Positions 43,202-52,361 of a stretch of 64,000 bases of DNA are shown piece after piece; the first letter of the stretch is position 1, and the number at the start of each line of letters is the position of its first letter. The translations under genes and the position numbers were made by a program. This DNA is from Nocardia arthritidis NBRC 100137 (GTDB lineage Bacteria; Actinomycetota; Actinomycetes; Mycobacteriales; Mycobacteriaceae), in the NCBI RefSeq assembly GCF_001612765.1, contig NZ_BDBB01000005.1, positions 1 to 64,000 on the forward strand. The letters run 5' to 3'. The notes below the pieces were generated by a model. It was not told the origin of the DNA and made no database searches. It worked only from the letters and a program-made list of their open reading frames with translations.

Positions 43202-44641
43202 CTACCGGAACCTGGACAGGCAGGCGCTCTCGCCGTCCAGGACACCGGTGCGGAAAGCTTCCAGCCGCTGGTAGCCGCTCGGCACAACCTTGCCGTTCAC
43301 ATCGGCGGCCGCCGAGCCGTCGGCGAGCAGACCGGAGACCGCTTCGTCCAGATCGCCCGCGGACAGGTGCGGATCGCTGCCCGGGCGGCTCAGCTCGGTG
43401 GTCACCACGCCGCTGAGGCAGGCGGTGCGCAGACCGGCCGTCTCCGCGCCGGTCAGCGACAGCTTGCGATCCTGTTGCACCGCAAGCACATACCGCGACA
43501 CGAAGACGACGAACGCGTTGTAGTCGCCGTCCACCACCGCCGACAGCGGGTCGTCGCCGGCCATCGGTCCGCCGCGCCGGGCCAGGGCGGGGACGTCCGT
43601 GCCGATCCGGTTGACGGCAGGGCAGTAGGACACCGGCCGGGTGAGCGTGACATCCGAGCAACCGCGGCCGACCCCGGAGTAGTCGAATTGCGGCGGCCGC
43701 GTGACGGGGAAGATCACGGTCAGCGCCTGGCTGAGACTGGTCAGTGCGGCGGCATCCACCGGGAGTTGGGCCTGCTCCTCGCCGGGCTCGAAGGTGGTGG
43801 GCAGATTGCCGCGGCGCTGCGCGATCTCCTTCCCGGAAATCTTTTTGCATCCGTCCGCGCCGTCGGTGTAGCCGATCTGCACCGCGGTCACCCGCTCGAA
43901 GGCCGAGCCGTGCACGTTCTCCGGATCGTTGGGGTCCCGGTCGCGCACGGCCACCGTGGCGCCGAGCACGGCGTTGAGGCCATCGGTGGTATTGAGCGCG
44001 AAGTGCGCCGAATTCCCCTCGGCCACGTGGCGCAGGAAGACACCGGCGAGGCAATCGGCCTGCTGTTCCTGCACGAGCGGCGGGGTCAGCAGACCCGCCA
44101 GCTTCGCCTGCCCTTGGATGGCGTGCCCGTACTCGTGGGCCAGCACCATCACCACCGCCATCTCACCGTACTTCTGCACCAGTTTGGGCAGCAAGACGCC
44201 CCGATCCCAGCCGATGGTGTGGTCGCCGCCGCAGTAGGCGGCGTTCACCACCTGGTAGGTGTCGGACTTGCAGAACTTGACCGACTGGGTTTTCGGCGCC
44301 TTGGCGTCCCAGGAGATATACCTGGTCACCGGCTTGAAGGTGCCCGGGAAGTGTTGGGGGTACTCGCCGGCCCAGAAGTCCTGCACGTCGGCGATGGCAT
44401 TGAGGGCCAGCTTGTCGATGGCGCCGCCGTCGCCGTTCTCCGCCGTGAGCGGCGCGTCCACCACGCCCTCGCGCGGGCCGTTCGGGCCGGAAGCCGTCAT
44501 GGATCCGGCCAGCTCCCAGGTGTCGGCCGGCGGCGAGACCTGCTGCGCCGCATAATTCTTCGTTCCCGCTGCGCAACCGGCGAGCACGGCGGTCACCACC
44601 GCGAGCACGGCCACCGCGCCCAATCCCCTGTTCTTCGTCAT
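43202..44641 (-). CDS. Lipoprotein with neutral zinc metallopeptidase domain
   Basis: A 479-residue exported protein. The N-terminus has a hydrophobic segment and lipobox VLAGC at residues 17-21. Residues about 80-270 match the putative neutral zinc metallopeptidase family (YpfJ-type, PF04228): IGWDRGVLLPKLVQKYG, the zinc motif MVLAHEYGHAIQGQAKLA (HEYGH) and the downstream EQQADCLAGVFLRHV with a third ligand. The C-terminal 200 residues are helical and specific to actinobacteria, with paired cysteines. The ATG at 44641 follows GGGGAGG. It converges on the lumazine synthase gene with six bases between stops. The substrate is unknown. Confidence 0.87.
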   Translation of the reverse strand: MTKNRGLGAVAVLAVVTAVLAGCAAGTKNYAAQQVSPPADTWELAGSMTASGPNGPREGVVDAPLTAENGDGGAIDKLALNAIADVQDFWAGEYPQHFPGTFKPVTRYISWDAKAPKTQSVKFCKSDTYQVVNAAYCGGDHTIGWDRGVLLPKLVQKYGEMAVVMVLAHEYGHAIQGQAKLAGLLTPPLVQEQQADCLAGVFLRHVAEGNSAHFALNTTDGLNAVLGATVAVRDRDPNDPENVHGSAFERVTAVQIGYTDGADGCKKISGKEIAQRRGNLPTTFEPGEEQAQLPVDAAALTSLSQALTVIFPVTRPPQFDYSGVGRGCSDVTLTRPVSYCPAVNRIGTDVPALARRGGPMAGDDPLSAVVDGDYNAFVVFVSRYVLAVQQDRKLSLTGAETAGLRTACLSGVVTTELSRPGSDPHLSAGDLDEAVSGLLADGSAAADVNGKVVPSGYQRLEAFRTGVLDGESACLSRFR

Positions 44642-44792
44642 CGAACTCGCCTCCCCGAGTACCGCGTCTCGGGCCCGCCGAGCGCTCACATCGTAATCGC
44701 CGCGGACCGGCTTCGCGCATCATCGCGGCCACGGCTGTCGCCGGCTTCGCAAGGCGCGCAATGTCTTCGCGCAGGTGGATGCGAGCTCCCGG

Positions 44793-45737
44793 TCAGTGCA
44801 GGCGGATGCGAGAAACCAGCGCTCGATGATCCGAGCCGGGGATGGAGAGCGTCCGCAACTCCTCGGCGGTGGCGTCGGCCAGGAGGATGTGATCGATGCC
44901 GATCACCGGGCCCCAGACCCGGTCCTCGGGAAAGGTGGGCAGCAGGCCTGCGCCGGTCTGATCGGCGGCCGAGGCGAAGCCGCCGCGCAAGAGGTCACGA
45001 TAGGCCGCGTGGTCGCGAGTCGCGTTGAAGTCGGCGCCCACGATGGCGGGACCTCGATGCGCGTCGAGGATCTCGCGGGTTCTGCGCATTTCCGCTTGCC
45101 ACGCCGGGAAATCGAACGGCGGCGGGACGGGATGGAACGCGAAGACGGTGATCGGCCCGCGCTCGGGGTGATCCATCGTCGCGGACACGTTGTTGAGGAT
45201 GTATCCGTCGTACTTTCTGTTGTCCCGCAGCGGGTATCGGCTGTAGATGCCGGTGCCGCCACCGCCGTCGCGGGTGGGCTCGGTGTAGTGATAGGGCAAT
45301 TCACCGAGCAGGCCCGCGGCCGCCAGCCGCTCGACCGCGGCGCCGGTCAGTTCGTCGACTGTCAGCACGTCGGCGTGGTTGTCCCGCACCGCGCGCACCA
45401 CGGCGGCCGGATCGGCGCCGCCGAACAGCAGATTCGACTGCATGACGGTGAGCTGCGGACCGTTCGCGGCCCGCCCTTCCGGCACAAAGGCGGGCACCAG
45501 CGTCCACAACACCGCCGCCGCCAGCACCCCGGCGACGGCCGCACTGCGCCACCCGCGCGCGATCAGCAACAGCACCACACCCGCGATGGCGCCGATCATC
45601 AAGTACGTCGCCCCCGAGGCGAGCAGCACCAGCCCGCGCCGCTGCCATGCGCCGAAATGCAGCACGAGTCCGACGGCGCCCACAGCGACAGCGCACCACC
45701 CCACACCGAGCAGTGCCCGGCCCATCCATTCACGCAT
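44793..45737 (-). CDS. Endonuclease/exonuclease/phosphatase family membrane protein
   Basis: A 314-residue protein. Three hydrophobic helices lie in the first 95 residues (LLGVGWCAVAVGAVGLVLHF, LLASGATYLMIGAIAGVVLL, AAVAGVLAAAVLWTLVPAFV). They are followed by an EEP-fold phosphohydrolase facing the outside: LTVMQSNLLFGGADPAAVVR, VLTVDELTGAAVERL, GIYSRYPLRDNRK, GADFNATRDHAAYRDL and the C-terminal IPGSDHRALVSRIRLH. The Asn, Glu, Asp and His catalytic residues expected for the family are present. The ATG at 45737 (MREWMGR) is preferred over one six codons upstream. Members cleave phosphodiesters (nucleic acids or phospholipids); the substrate is not known. Confidence 0.85.
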   Translation of the reverse strand: MREWMGRALLGVGWCAVAVGAVGLVLHFGAWQRRGLVLLASGATYLMIGAIAGVVLLLIARGWRSAAVAGVLAAAVLWTLVPAFVPEGRAANGPQLTVMQSNLLFGGADPAAVVRAVRDNHADVLTVDELTGAAVERLAAAGLLGELPYHYTEPTRDGGGGTGIYSRYPLRDNRKYDGYILNNVSATMDHPERGPITVFAFHPVPPPFDFPAWQAEMRRTREILDAHRGPAIVGADFNATRDHAAYRDLLRGGFASAADQTGAGLLPTFPEDRVWGPVIGIDHILLADATAEELRTLSIPGSDHRALVSRIRLH

Positions 45738-45862
45738 GTGGTCGAGCCTAGGCAAGGTCCGAGAAGACGCGATGGAGCGCAGGTGTGCGTTCTGTGTGGT
45801 CCGAGCGGATTCCGGCCCGGCTACACTGGCTCACCACCATCGGCGACGTGACGAGGTCGAGG

Positions 45863-46174
45863 ATGTACGTCGAGGAATTTCCCGCGCAGGGGCCGCTCAC
45901 AGCCGAGATCGCCCAAGAGCTGGCCTGGATTCCGGGTGTCTACCGTTCGGCCATCACGGTCAGCGGTAACGGGCGCAGCGTGCACGCGCCCGTCCTGCCG
46001 GTGGCCTGGGACGTCCTGCGGATCGACTCCGGCACCATGGTCACCGTCACGGCCGCGAACGGGCTCGGTGACGAGGACCGGTTGGCGATCCGCCGGTTCG
46101 TCGAACGCTTCCAATCCTTGACCGGTGCTGCGAGCAGCCCGCCGCAAGGCGGCCTCGCCCACAGGCATCGGTGA
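45863..46174 (+). CDS. Small HPr-like protein
   Basis: About 103 residues. The start is uncertain: ATG 45863 is taken, with GTG 45848 or 45785 possible. The body reads VYRSAITVSGNGRSVHAPVL, PVAWDVLRIDSGTMVTVTAA and GDEDRLAIRRFVERF. The spacing of the strand, helix, G-x-x-V-x-V-x-A strand and final helix with DE-x-x-AI recalls the phosphocarrier HPr. There is no active-site His at the position expected in HPr, so it could not carry phosphate in the same way. Its job is unknown; it is alone between the EEP-family gene and the isochorismatase-like gene. Confidence 0.55.
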   Translation: MYVEEFPAQGPLTAEIAQELAWIPGVYRSAITVSGNGRSVHAPVLPVAWDVLRIDSGTMVTVTAANGLGDEDRLAIRRFVERFQSLTGAASSPPQGGLAHRHR

Positions 46175-46285
46175 GCCGGAATGTACACGCGCCAGTCGGC
46201 CTGATGCCCGCGCCCAATCGACCGGGCGAACGAGCTGATGGCCACAACCCTGTCGGCGCGCAGCGGTTCGGCGGACCCGACGGCG

Positions 46286-46933
46286 TCAGCGGGAGGGCCG
46301 ACTCATGGACTCGATGAGTACAGCGGTGTCCGTTGTGAGCGAGCCGCCCGCGAATTGCAATGTGGCATGCGACCTTTCAGCCGCTTCCGGATGTCCGGCG
46401 CCGCACGCGTCGGTGACGACGATCGGCAGATAACCCAGATCCAGGCTGTGGCGGACGGTCGGCTCGATACCGACCTCCATGGCGATGCCCGCTACGGCGT
46501 AGGTGTCGATGCCGCAGTCGCGCAACGCGAAATCCAGCGGGGTCGCCGCGAACGCCGACATGGTGATCTTGTCGAACACCACCTCGTCCGGGCCGGGCGT
46601 CAACTCGGGTACCAGCTGGAACTGCGCGGAGCCCTGCGGGAAGCTGGAGCGCAGCTCGGCGGGGTCGTCCACGCGCTGCCAGGACATGGCGGTGCGCAAC
46701 TGGGCGACGCCCGAGGCCGCGACCGGCAGCGACATGTGCCGGGTGTAGAAGACCCGGAAACCGCCCGCCCGCGCGGCGTCGCGCAGGCGCACGCAGGCGC
46801 GCACGATCTTCTCGCCCTCCGGGATCTGCCGCACGATGCCGACCTGCATGTCGTAGATGAGCAGCGCCATCCGCGCGGGATCGCAGGCCTCGGGTACGGT
46901 CCCCGGGATGCTCAGGCCGAAGGCGTGTCGCAT
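46286..46933 (-). CDS. Isochorismatase-fold hydrolase lacking the catalytic Cys
   Basis: A 215-residue cysteine-hydrolase-superfamily protein. The conserved Asp is in MALLIYDMQVGIV and the Lys in VVFDKITMSAFAATPLD. The next motif reads VAGIAMEVGIEPTVRHSLDL. Where cysteine hydrolases have T-x-x-C-V-x-x-T-x-R, this protein has Gly in place of Cys. True isochorismatases (EntB, PhzD type) also lack this Cys, so it may act on a vinyl ether rather than an amide. The start (MRHAFGL) is three bases from the end of the preceding gene, with which it is cotranscribed. The HxlR regulator at 47369 is divergent to the pair. Confidence 0.82.
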   Translation of the reverse strand: MRHAFGLSIPGTVPEACDPARMALLIYDMQVGIVRQIPEGEKIVRACVRLRDAARAGGFRVFYTRHMSLPVAASGVAQLRTAMSWQRVDDPAELRSSFPQGSAQFQLVPELTPGPDEVVFDKITMSAFAATPLDFALRDCGIDTYAVAGIAMEVGIEPTVRHSLDLGYLPIVVTDACGAGHPEAAERSHATLQFAGGSLTTDTAVLIESMSRPSR

Positions 46934-46935
46934 GC

Positions 46936-47262
46936 TCACGCAGTCCGGTCGTAGGGCTCGGCGACGTCGACGGCCGGGTCCATCAGCGCCTCCAGCGGCA
47001 ATGGCGCCTGCACCGGCACGAAGGTCCACTCCAGGTATCCGGCCTTGGTCAGCGGAAAGTCCGCGACGTACTTCCGTGCCTCCTCGACGCTGTCGACCTC
47101 GAAGACGATGACCACGCCGGGCTCGTCGGCGCGGGCGTAGTTCTCCCGGACGATGCCCGCCTTCCACAGCCGCCACACATTGGCGACCTCCTCGGGCAGA
47201 TAGGGGTTGATCGTCTCCAGCGTGACGCCGGGCTTGAATCGGTCGAAAACGATGACCTTCAT
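46936..47262 (-). CDS. Dimeric alpha/beta-barrel protein (YciI/muconolactone-isomerase-like)
   Basis: A 108-residue protein of the ferredoxin-like dimeric barrel type. MKVIVFDRFKPGVTLETINP is the first strand and loop, then LPEEVANVWRLWKAGIVREN, the central strand ADEPGVVIVFEVDSVEEARK and the final FPLTKAGYLEWTFVPVQAPL. This is the pattern of YciI-like and muconolactone-isomerase-like small enzymes. It heads the two-gene unit with the isochorismatase-fold protein and is divergent to the HxlR regulator across 106 bases, where a shared operator is expected. The substrate is unknown, but the company suggests degradation or tailoring of a small aromatic or cyclic compound. Confidence 0.75.
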   Translation of the reverse strand: MKVIVFDRFKPGVTLETINPYLPEEVANVWRLWKAGIVRENYARADEPGVVIVFEVDSVEEARKYVADFPLTKAGYLEWTFVPVQAPLPLEALMDPAVDVAEPYDRTA

Positions 47263-47368
47263 AGATTTTCACTCCATGTCCGTGATGGTTCCGCTGAACG
47301 GCATCCATGGAATCGCGATGATTACAGTGTTACAAGAACGCACTTTTCAGTGAGTACCCGGAGGACAC

Positions 47369-47704
47369 GTGCCCGACAAGCGCTACCACTGCGCCGTGGA
47401 GGTGACCGTCGACCTGATCGGCGGCAAATGGAAGCCGGTGATCCTCGCCCACCTGAAGGAGGGCGTGCACCGCTACGGCGAGCTGCGCAGGCGGATGCCG
47501 ACCACCAGCGAGAAGATGCTGGTCCAGCAATTGCGCGAACTGGAATCCGACGGCCTGGTCCGGCGTACCGTCTTCGACACGGTGCCGCCGCAGGTCGAAT
47601 ACACCCTCACCGGTGAAGGCCACACTCTCGTGCCCGTCCTCACCGCGCTCTACGACTGGGGCGAACAACGCGCGGCCCGCACCGGTCTCACCCTCGGTTC
47701 GTGA
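47369..47704 (+). CDS. HxlR-family winged-helix regulator
   Basis: A 111-residue transcription factor of the HxlR (DUF24) type, acting as a dimer. Seen are the N-terminal Cys in YHCAVEVTVDLIGGKWKPVI, the recognition region RRRMPTTSEKMLVQQLRELE (the T-x-x-S/T-x-x-M/L helix) and the wing TVPPQVEYTLTGEGHTLVP. The N-terminal Cys of this family often senses electrophiles or quinones. It lies head to head with the barrel protein/isochorismatase pair and probably controls it. The GTG at 47369 is used as start; the GAGGACACGT before it contains a fair ribosome binding site. It converges on glnE. Confidence 0.9.
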   Translation: MPDKRYHCAVEVTVDLIGGKWKPVILAHLKEGVHRYGELRRRMPTTSEKMLVQQLRELESDGLVRRTVFDTVPPQVEYTLTGEGHTLVPVLTALYDWGEQRAARTGLTLGS

Positions 47705-47737
47705 CACCGCCCGAGTAAGAGCCCGTGCCGGAACCGC

Positions 47738-50700
47738 TCACGCGCCGAAGACTCGTTCGACGACGGCTTTGGCGCGCCGGGTGACGCGCATGTAGTGATC
47801 GAGGAATTCGCTGCCGTCGTCGTTGGGCCACCCCGCGACGCGTGCGACGGCGGACAACAGGCGGCCCGGCCCCGGAAGCTGATCGGTCGGCTTGCCGCGC
47901 ACCAGCACCAAGGCGTTGCGGGCATTGGTGGCGGTCAGCCACGCGTCGCGCAACAGTGCCACGTCCTGCCCGTCCAGCAGGCCGGTCTGCTCGATCACGT
48001 CCAGCGCTTCCAGCGTGGAGGTGTTGTGCAGGCCGGGCACCTCGTGGGCGTGCCGCAGCTGCACGAGCTGGACCGTCCACTCGATGTCGGCCAGCCCCCC
48101 GCGCCCCAGCTTGGTGTGTGTGGCCGGATCGGCCCCGCGGGGCAGCCGCTCGGCGTCCACCCTGGCCTTGATCCGCCGGATCTCGCGCACCGACTCGGCC
48201 GACACGCCGCCCGCCGGGTACCGCACCTTGTCGATGACGTGCAGGAATCGCACCCCGAGTTCCTCGTCACCGGCAACCTGGTTGGCGCGCAGCAGCGCCT
48301 GCACCTCCCAGGGCTGCGCCCACTGCTCGTAGTACGCGGCGTAGGCGGCCAGCGTGCGCACCAGCGCGCCGTTGCGCCCCTCCGGACGCAACCCGGCGTC
48401 CACGTGCAGCGGCGGGTCGGTGCTCGGCGCCCCGAGCAGCTGTTGCACCCGGTCGGCCACCCCGATCGCCCATTTGACGGCCTTGGTCTCGTCCTCCCCC
48501 GGCCTCGGGTCGCAGACGAACAGCACGTCCGCGTCCGAGCCGTAGCCGAGCTCCATGCCGCCGAGCCGGCCCATGCCGATCACCGCGATGTCGGCGGGCG
48601 CACGGCAGCCCAAGTCTGCTTCGCTCGCCCGGATCACCGCGCGCAACGACGCCTCGAGCACCGCGACCCACACCGATGACAACGCCCGGCACACCTGCGG
48701 CACTTCGAGCATGCCGAGCAGATCGGCCGACGCCACCCGCGCGAGTTCGTGCCTGCGCAGCGAACGCGCCGCGGCTACCGCGCGTTTGGGCTCCTCGTAG
48801 CGAGCGGCGGCGGTGAGGATGCCGCGAGCCACCTCGTCGGGCTGCGGGCCGAGCAGCAGCGGACCGCCGGGCCCGTCGGCGTACATCCGGATCGTCTCGG
48901 GCGCGTTGATCAGCAGATCGGGCAGATACTCCGAGGAGCCGAGCACGATCATGAGCCGCTGGGCGATCGCGCCCTCGTCGCGTAGTTCGCGCAGGAACCA
49001 GATCTGATCGGCCAGCCCCTCCGACACGCGGCGGTAGGCCAGCAGGCCCGCATCGGGATTCGGTGTGTCGCCGAGCCATTCGAGCAGCGTCGGCAGCAAC
49101 AGGGCTTGGATGCGGCCTTTGCGGGACACGCCGCCGGTCAGGGCCTTGAGGTGGCCGAGCGCGTGTTCGGGCGCCGCGTAACCGAGCGCGGCCAGCTGCC
49201 GGATGGCGGCCTCGGGGCTCAGGCGCAGCGCATCGGAGTCCAGTCGCGCCACCGATTCCAGCAGCGGACGGTAGAACAGCTTGGCGTGTAATCGCCGGAC
49301 GCGCACCGCGTTGCGGCGGATCTCGCTGTCCAGCACGCCCACCGCGTCCTGCCTGCCGTCGGGCCGGATATGCGCGGCGCGGGCCAGCCAGCGCATGCCC
49401 TCCTCGTCGTCGGCGGCGGGCAGCGTATGAGTGCGACGCAGCCGCTGGAGTTGCAGCCGGTGTTCCAGCAACCGCAGGAACTCGTAGGACGCGGTGAGAT
49501 TGGCCGCGTCGTCGCGGCCGACGTATCCGCCCGCGGCCAGCGCGCCGAGCGCCTCGACGGTGCTCTGCACGTGCAGTGTCTCGTCCACCCGCCCGTGCAC
49601 CAATTGCAGGAGCTGCACGGCGAACTCGACGTCCCGGAGGCTGCCGCGACCGAGCTTGAGTTCGCGTTCGCGCAGATCGGCGGGTACCAGATCTTCCACG
49701 CGGCGGCGCATCGCCTGGACGTCGGCGACGAAATCGGGGCGTTCCGACGCCGACCACACCATCGGCATCAGCGCGGCGCGGTACTGCTCGCCGAGCGCGA
49801 GATCACCTGTCGCCGGTCGGTTCTTCAACAGCGCCTGGAACTCCCAGGTCCTGGCCCACCGCTTGTAGTAGGCGATGTGCGAATCCAGCGTTCGTACCAA
49901 GGCACCAGCTTTGCCCTCCGGCCGCAGCGCCGCGTCGACCTCGAAGAACGCCTGGCTCGCGACGCTCATCATCTCCGCCGCCAAGCGCGTGGCGGTGGCG
50001 TCGGCGGGCTCGGCGACGAACACCACGTCGACGTCGCTGACATAGTTCAGCTCGCGCGCGCCGCACTTGCCCATCGCGATCACGCCCAACCGCACCGGCA
50101 CCGGCTCGTCCTTGCAGACCCGCGCCACCGCGACGGCCAGCGCCGCGGTCAGGGCGGCATCGGCCAGGTCGGTGAGGTGACGGCCGACCACCTGATAGGG
50201 CAGCACGGGCTCGTTCTCCACCGTCGCCGCCAGATCCAGCGCGGCCAGCAGCATCAGCTGGTCGCGGTACCGCTTGCGCAACGACGCCACCACGTCGGGT
50301 CCCGAGAGCCCGGCGCGAAACAGCAACTCGCCCGAGGCGCGACCGCCGCCCCCGATCGAGTCGCGGTCCGACGCTGGCTCGGCTGCGCCGGGTCCTTGCG
50401 CAGGCTCGGCCTCGACCACCGCGAGCAGGTCGGCGACAAGCTCGTCGCGGTCGGGCAACTCCTTGCGGCGCAAAACCTCCCATGCCGACGGCGCCGCCAC
50501 GAGATGATCGCCCAACGCGCTGGACGAGCCGAGCAGCGCGAACAGCCTGCCCCGCAGGGAGCTGTCCGTGCGGATCGCCGAATCGATGGCGTCCCAGCCG
50601 TCGGCGATGCTCTCGCGCAACCGCATCAGCGTGCTCAACGCGAGGTCGGCGTCCGGCGCGCGGGACAGGGCCCACAGCACGGGAATGCTCTCGACGTTGT

Positions 50701-50800
50701 CCCAGCCCAATTCGCGCAGCGACGCGGCGGCGGACGGCTCGAGCAATCCGAGCCGACCGACACCGGGGACGGCGGAGCGCGCAGACGGGGGCCGGACCAT
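47738..50800 (-). CDS. glnE: Bifunctional glutamine synthetase adenylyltransferase/adenylyl-removing enzyme
   Basis: GlnE adds AMP to or removes it from glutamine synthetase subunits (Tyr406 of GlnA1) in response to nitrogen state. The 1,020-residue product has two nucleotidyltransferase domains. The first has [20 protein letters not shown] (about 255-275) and the second [20 protein letters not shown] (about 735-755), each with the D-x-D pair. Between and after them are helical domains ending in [20 protein letters not shown] and the C-terminal [15 protein letters not shown]. The ATG at 50800 is preferred to a TTG three codons upstream. It lies downstream of glnA2 on the same strand (57 bases), as in M. 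tuberculosis. Confidence 0.96.
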   Translation of the reverse strand: MVRPPSARSAVPGVGRLGLLEPSAAASLRELGWDNVESIPVLWALSRAPDADLALSTLMRLRESIADGWDAIDSAIRTDSSLRGRLFALLGSSSALGDHLVAAPSAWEVLRRKELPDRDELVADLLAVVEAEPAQGPGAAEPASDRDSIGGGGRASGELLFRAGLSGPDVVASLRKRYRDQLMLLAALDLAATVENEPVLPYQVVGRHLTDLADAALTAALAVAVARVCKDEPVPVRLGVIAMGKCGARELNYVSDVDVVFVAEPADATATRLAAEMMSVASQAFFEVDAALRPEGKAGALVRTLDSHIAYYKRWARTWEFQALLKNRPATGDLALGEQYRAALMPMVWSASERPDFVADVQAMRRRVEDLVPADLRERELKLGRGSLRDVEFAVQLLQLVHGRVDETLHVQSTVEALGALAAGGYVGRDDAANLTASYEFLRLLEHRLQLQRLRRTHTLPAADDEEGMRWLARAAHIRPDGRQDAVGVLDSEIRRNAVRVRRLHAKLFYRPLLESVARLDSDALRLSPEAAIRQLAALGYAAPEHALGHLKALTGGVSRKGRIQALLLPTLLEWLGDTPNPDAGLLAYRRVSEGLADQIWFLRELRDEGAIAQRLMIVLGSSEYLPDLLINAPETIRMYADGPGGPLLLGPQPDEVARGILTAAARYEEPKRAVAAARSLRRHELARVASADLLGMLEVPQVCRALSSVWVAVLEASLRAVIRASEADLGCRAPADIAVIGMGRLGGMELGYGSDADVLFVCDPRPGEDETKAVKWAIGVADRVQQLLGAPSTDPPLHVDAGLRPEGRNGALVRTLAAYAAYYEQWAQPWEVQALLRANQVAGDEELGVRFLHVIDKVRYPAGGVSAESVREIRRIKARVDAERLPRGADPATHTKLGRGGLADIEWTVQLVQLRHAHEVPGLHNTSTLEALDVIEQTGLLDGQDVALLRDAWLTATNARNALVLVRGKPTDQLPGPGRLLSAVARVAGWPNDDGSEFLDHYMRVTRRAKAVVERVFGA

Positions 50801-50857
50801 GGTTCTCAAATTACATGGCCGCGACCGGGGGCACGCCGCTCCCGGACATCGCCCGGA

Positions 50858-52195
50858 TCACAACCCCAGGTATTCCTTGAGCTCGAACGGCGTGACCTGG
50901 CTGCGGTAATCCGCCCACTCCCGGCGCTTGTTGCGCAGGAAGAAGTCGAACACGTGCTCGCCGAGGGTCTCGGCGACCAGTTCGGAGCGCTCCATCGCTT
51001 GCAGCGCCTCGTCCAGCGTGCCGGGCAACTCGCGGAAGCCCATCGCGCGCCGCTCCGCGACGGTCAACGCGAACACGTCGTCCTCCGCCTCCGGCGGCAG
51101 CGTGTAGCCCTTCTCGATGCCCCGCAAACCGGCCGCGAGCAACACGGCGAAGGTCAGGTAGGGGTTGCACGCGGAATCCGGGCTGCGGATCTCGACGCGG
51201 CGCGAGGACGACTTGTTCGGCGTGTACATCGGCACGCGCACCAGGGCCGAGCGGTTGGACCGGCCCCACGAGGCGGCGGTGGGAGCCTCGCCGCCGTGAA
51301 TGAGGCGCTTGTAGGAGTTCACCCACTGATTGGTGACCGCGCTGATCTCCGGCGCGTGCTCGAGGATGCCCGCGATGAACGCGCGCGCCGTCTCCGACAG
51401 GTTCTGCGGATCGTCGGGGTCGTGGAAGGCGTTGGTCTCACCCTCGAACAGGCTCATGTGCGTGTGCATCGCCGAGCCCGGGTATTCGGCGAACGGCTTG
51501 GGCATGAAGGTCGCGCGCACGCCCTCGTCGATGGCCACTTCCTTGATCAGGTAGCGGAAGGTCATCACGTTGTCGGCCATGGACAGCGCGTCGGCGTAGC
51601 GCAGGTCGATCTCCTGCTGGCCGGGAGCGCCCTCGTGGTGGCTGAACTCCACGGAGATGCCCATGGACTCCAACGCGTCGATGGCGTGGCGGCGGAAGTT
51701 CGGCGCCGAATCGTGCACGGCCTGGTCGAAGAAGCCGCCGCTGTCGGCGGGCACCGGCGCGGCCCCGTGCGGACCGTTCTCCAGCAGGAAGAACTCGATC
51801 TCGGGGTGCACGTAGCAGCTGAAGCCGACGTCGCCCGCCTTGTTCAGCTGGCGGCGCAGCACGTGGCGCGGGTCGGCCCAGGACGGCGAGCCGTCGGGCA
51901 TGGTGATGTCGCAGAACATGCGCGCGGAGTGCTGGTGACCTTTGCTGGTGGCCCACGGCAGCACCTGGAAGGTCGACGGATCGGGCCGGGCGACCATGTC
52001 GGCCTCGGAGACCCGGGCGAAGCCCTCGATGGCCGAGCCGTCGAAGCCGATACCCTCTTCGAACGCGCCTTCCAGTTCGGCGGGCGCGATCGCGACGGAC
52101 TTCAGGTAACCCAAGACGTCGGTGAACCAGAGACGTACGAAGCGGATGTCCCGCTCTTCGAGCGTCCGCAGCACGAATTCCTTCTGGCGATCCAT
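50858..52195 (-). CDS. glnA2: Type I glutamine synthetase, GlnA2 class
   Basis: A 445-residue glutamine synthetase nearly identical in its N-terminus to M. tuberculosis GlnA2 (MDRQKEFVLRTLEERDIRFV). Family blocks are GIGFDGSAIEGFARVSEADM, VEFSHHEGAPGQQEIDLRYA, MPKPFAEYPGSAMHTHMSLF and SNRSALVRVPMYTPNKSSSR. At the position of the adenylylated Tyr of GlnA1 it has Phe (DDVFALT), so it is not expected to be controlled by GlnE. The start ATG at 52195 is fixed by the family N-terminus. The upstream region has only a weak GlnR-like half-site (GTAAC-n6-TTAAC). GlnA2-class proteins are dispensable in mycobacteria and may act on other amines. Confidence 0.95.
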   Translation of the reverse strand: MDRQKEFVLRTLEERDIRFVRLWFTDVLGYLKSVAIAPAELEGAFEEGIGFDGSAIEGFARVSEADMVARPDPSTFQVLPWATSKGHQHSARMFCDITMPDGSPSWADPRHVLRRQLNKAGDVGFSCYVHPEIEFFLLENGPHGAAPVPADSGGFFDQAVHDSAPNFRRHAIDALESMGISVEFSHHEGAPGQQEIDLRYADALSMADNVMTFRYLIKEVAIDEGVRATFMPKPFAEYPGSAMHTHMSLFEGETNAFHDPDDPQNLSETARAFIAGILEHAPEISAVTNQWVNSYKRLIHGGEAPTAASWGRSNRSALVRVPMYTPNKSSSRRVEIRSPDSACNPYLTFAVLLAAGLRGIEKGYTLPPEAEDDVFALTVAERRAMGFRELPGTLDEALQAMERSELVAETLGEHVFDFFLRNKRREWADYRSQVTPFELKEYLGL

Positions 52196-52361
52196 GCCCG
52201 CGAGCGTAAGCATCCGGCGTTAAATCTGTGTTACATACACGCTTAAGATTGCTGACCTGGATTTTTTCGGAAGACTCCGCACAGCCGTATTGTCCCGTTT
52301 GTGAGTTTTTTCCGGACTCGGGCCGGACGGTGTCACCGACCAGCAACCGCGCCCGCCCCGC

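Noticed and set aside
49370..52246. A 958-codon plus-strand open frame antisense to glnE and glnA2
   Set aside because: It mirrors two clearly identified minus-strand genes; long antisense frames are expected at this GC content and its translation has no family features.
52196..52260. GlnR operator upstream of glnA2
   Set aside because: Only a weak single pair (GTAAC-n6-TTAAC) is present, in contrast to the full array at glnA1.
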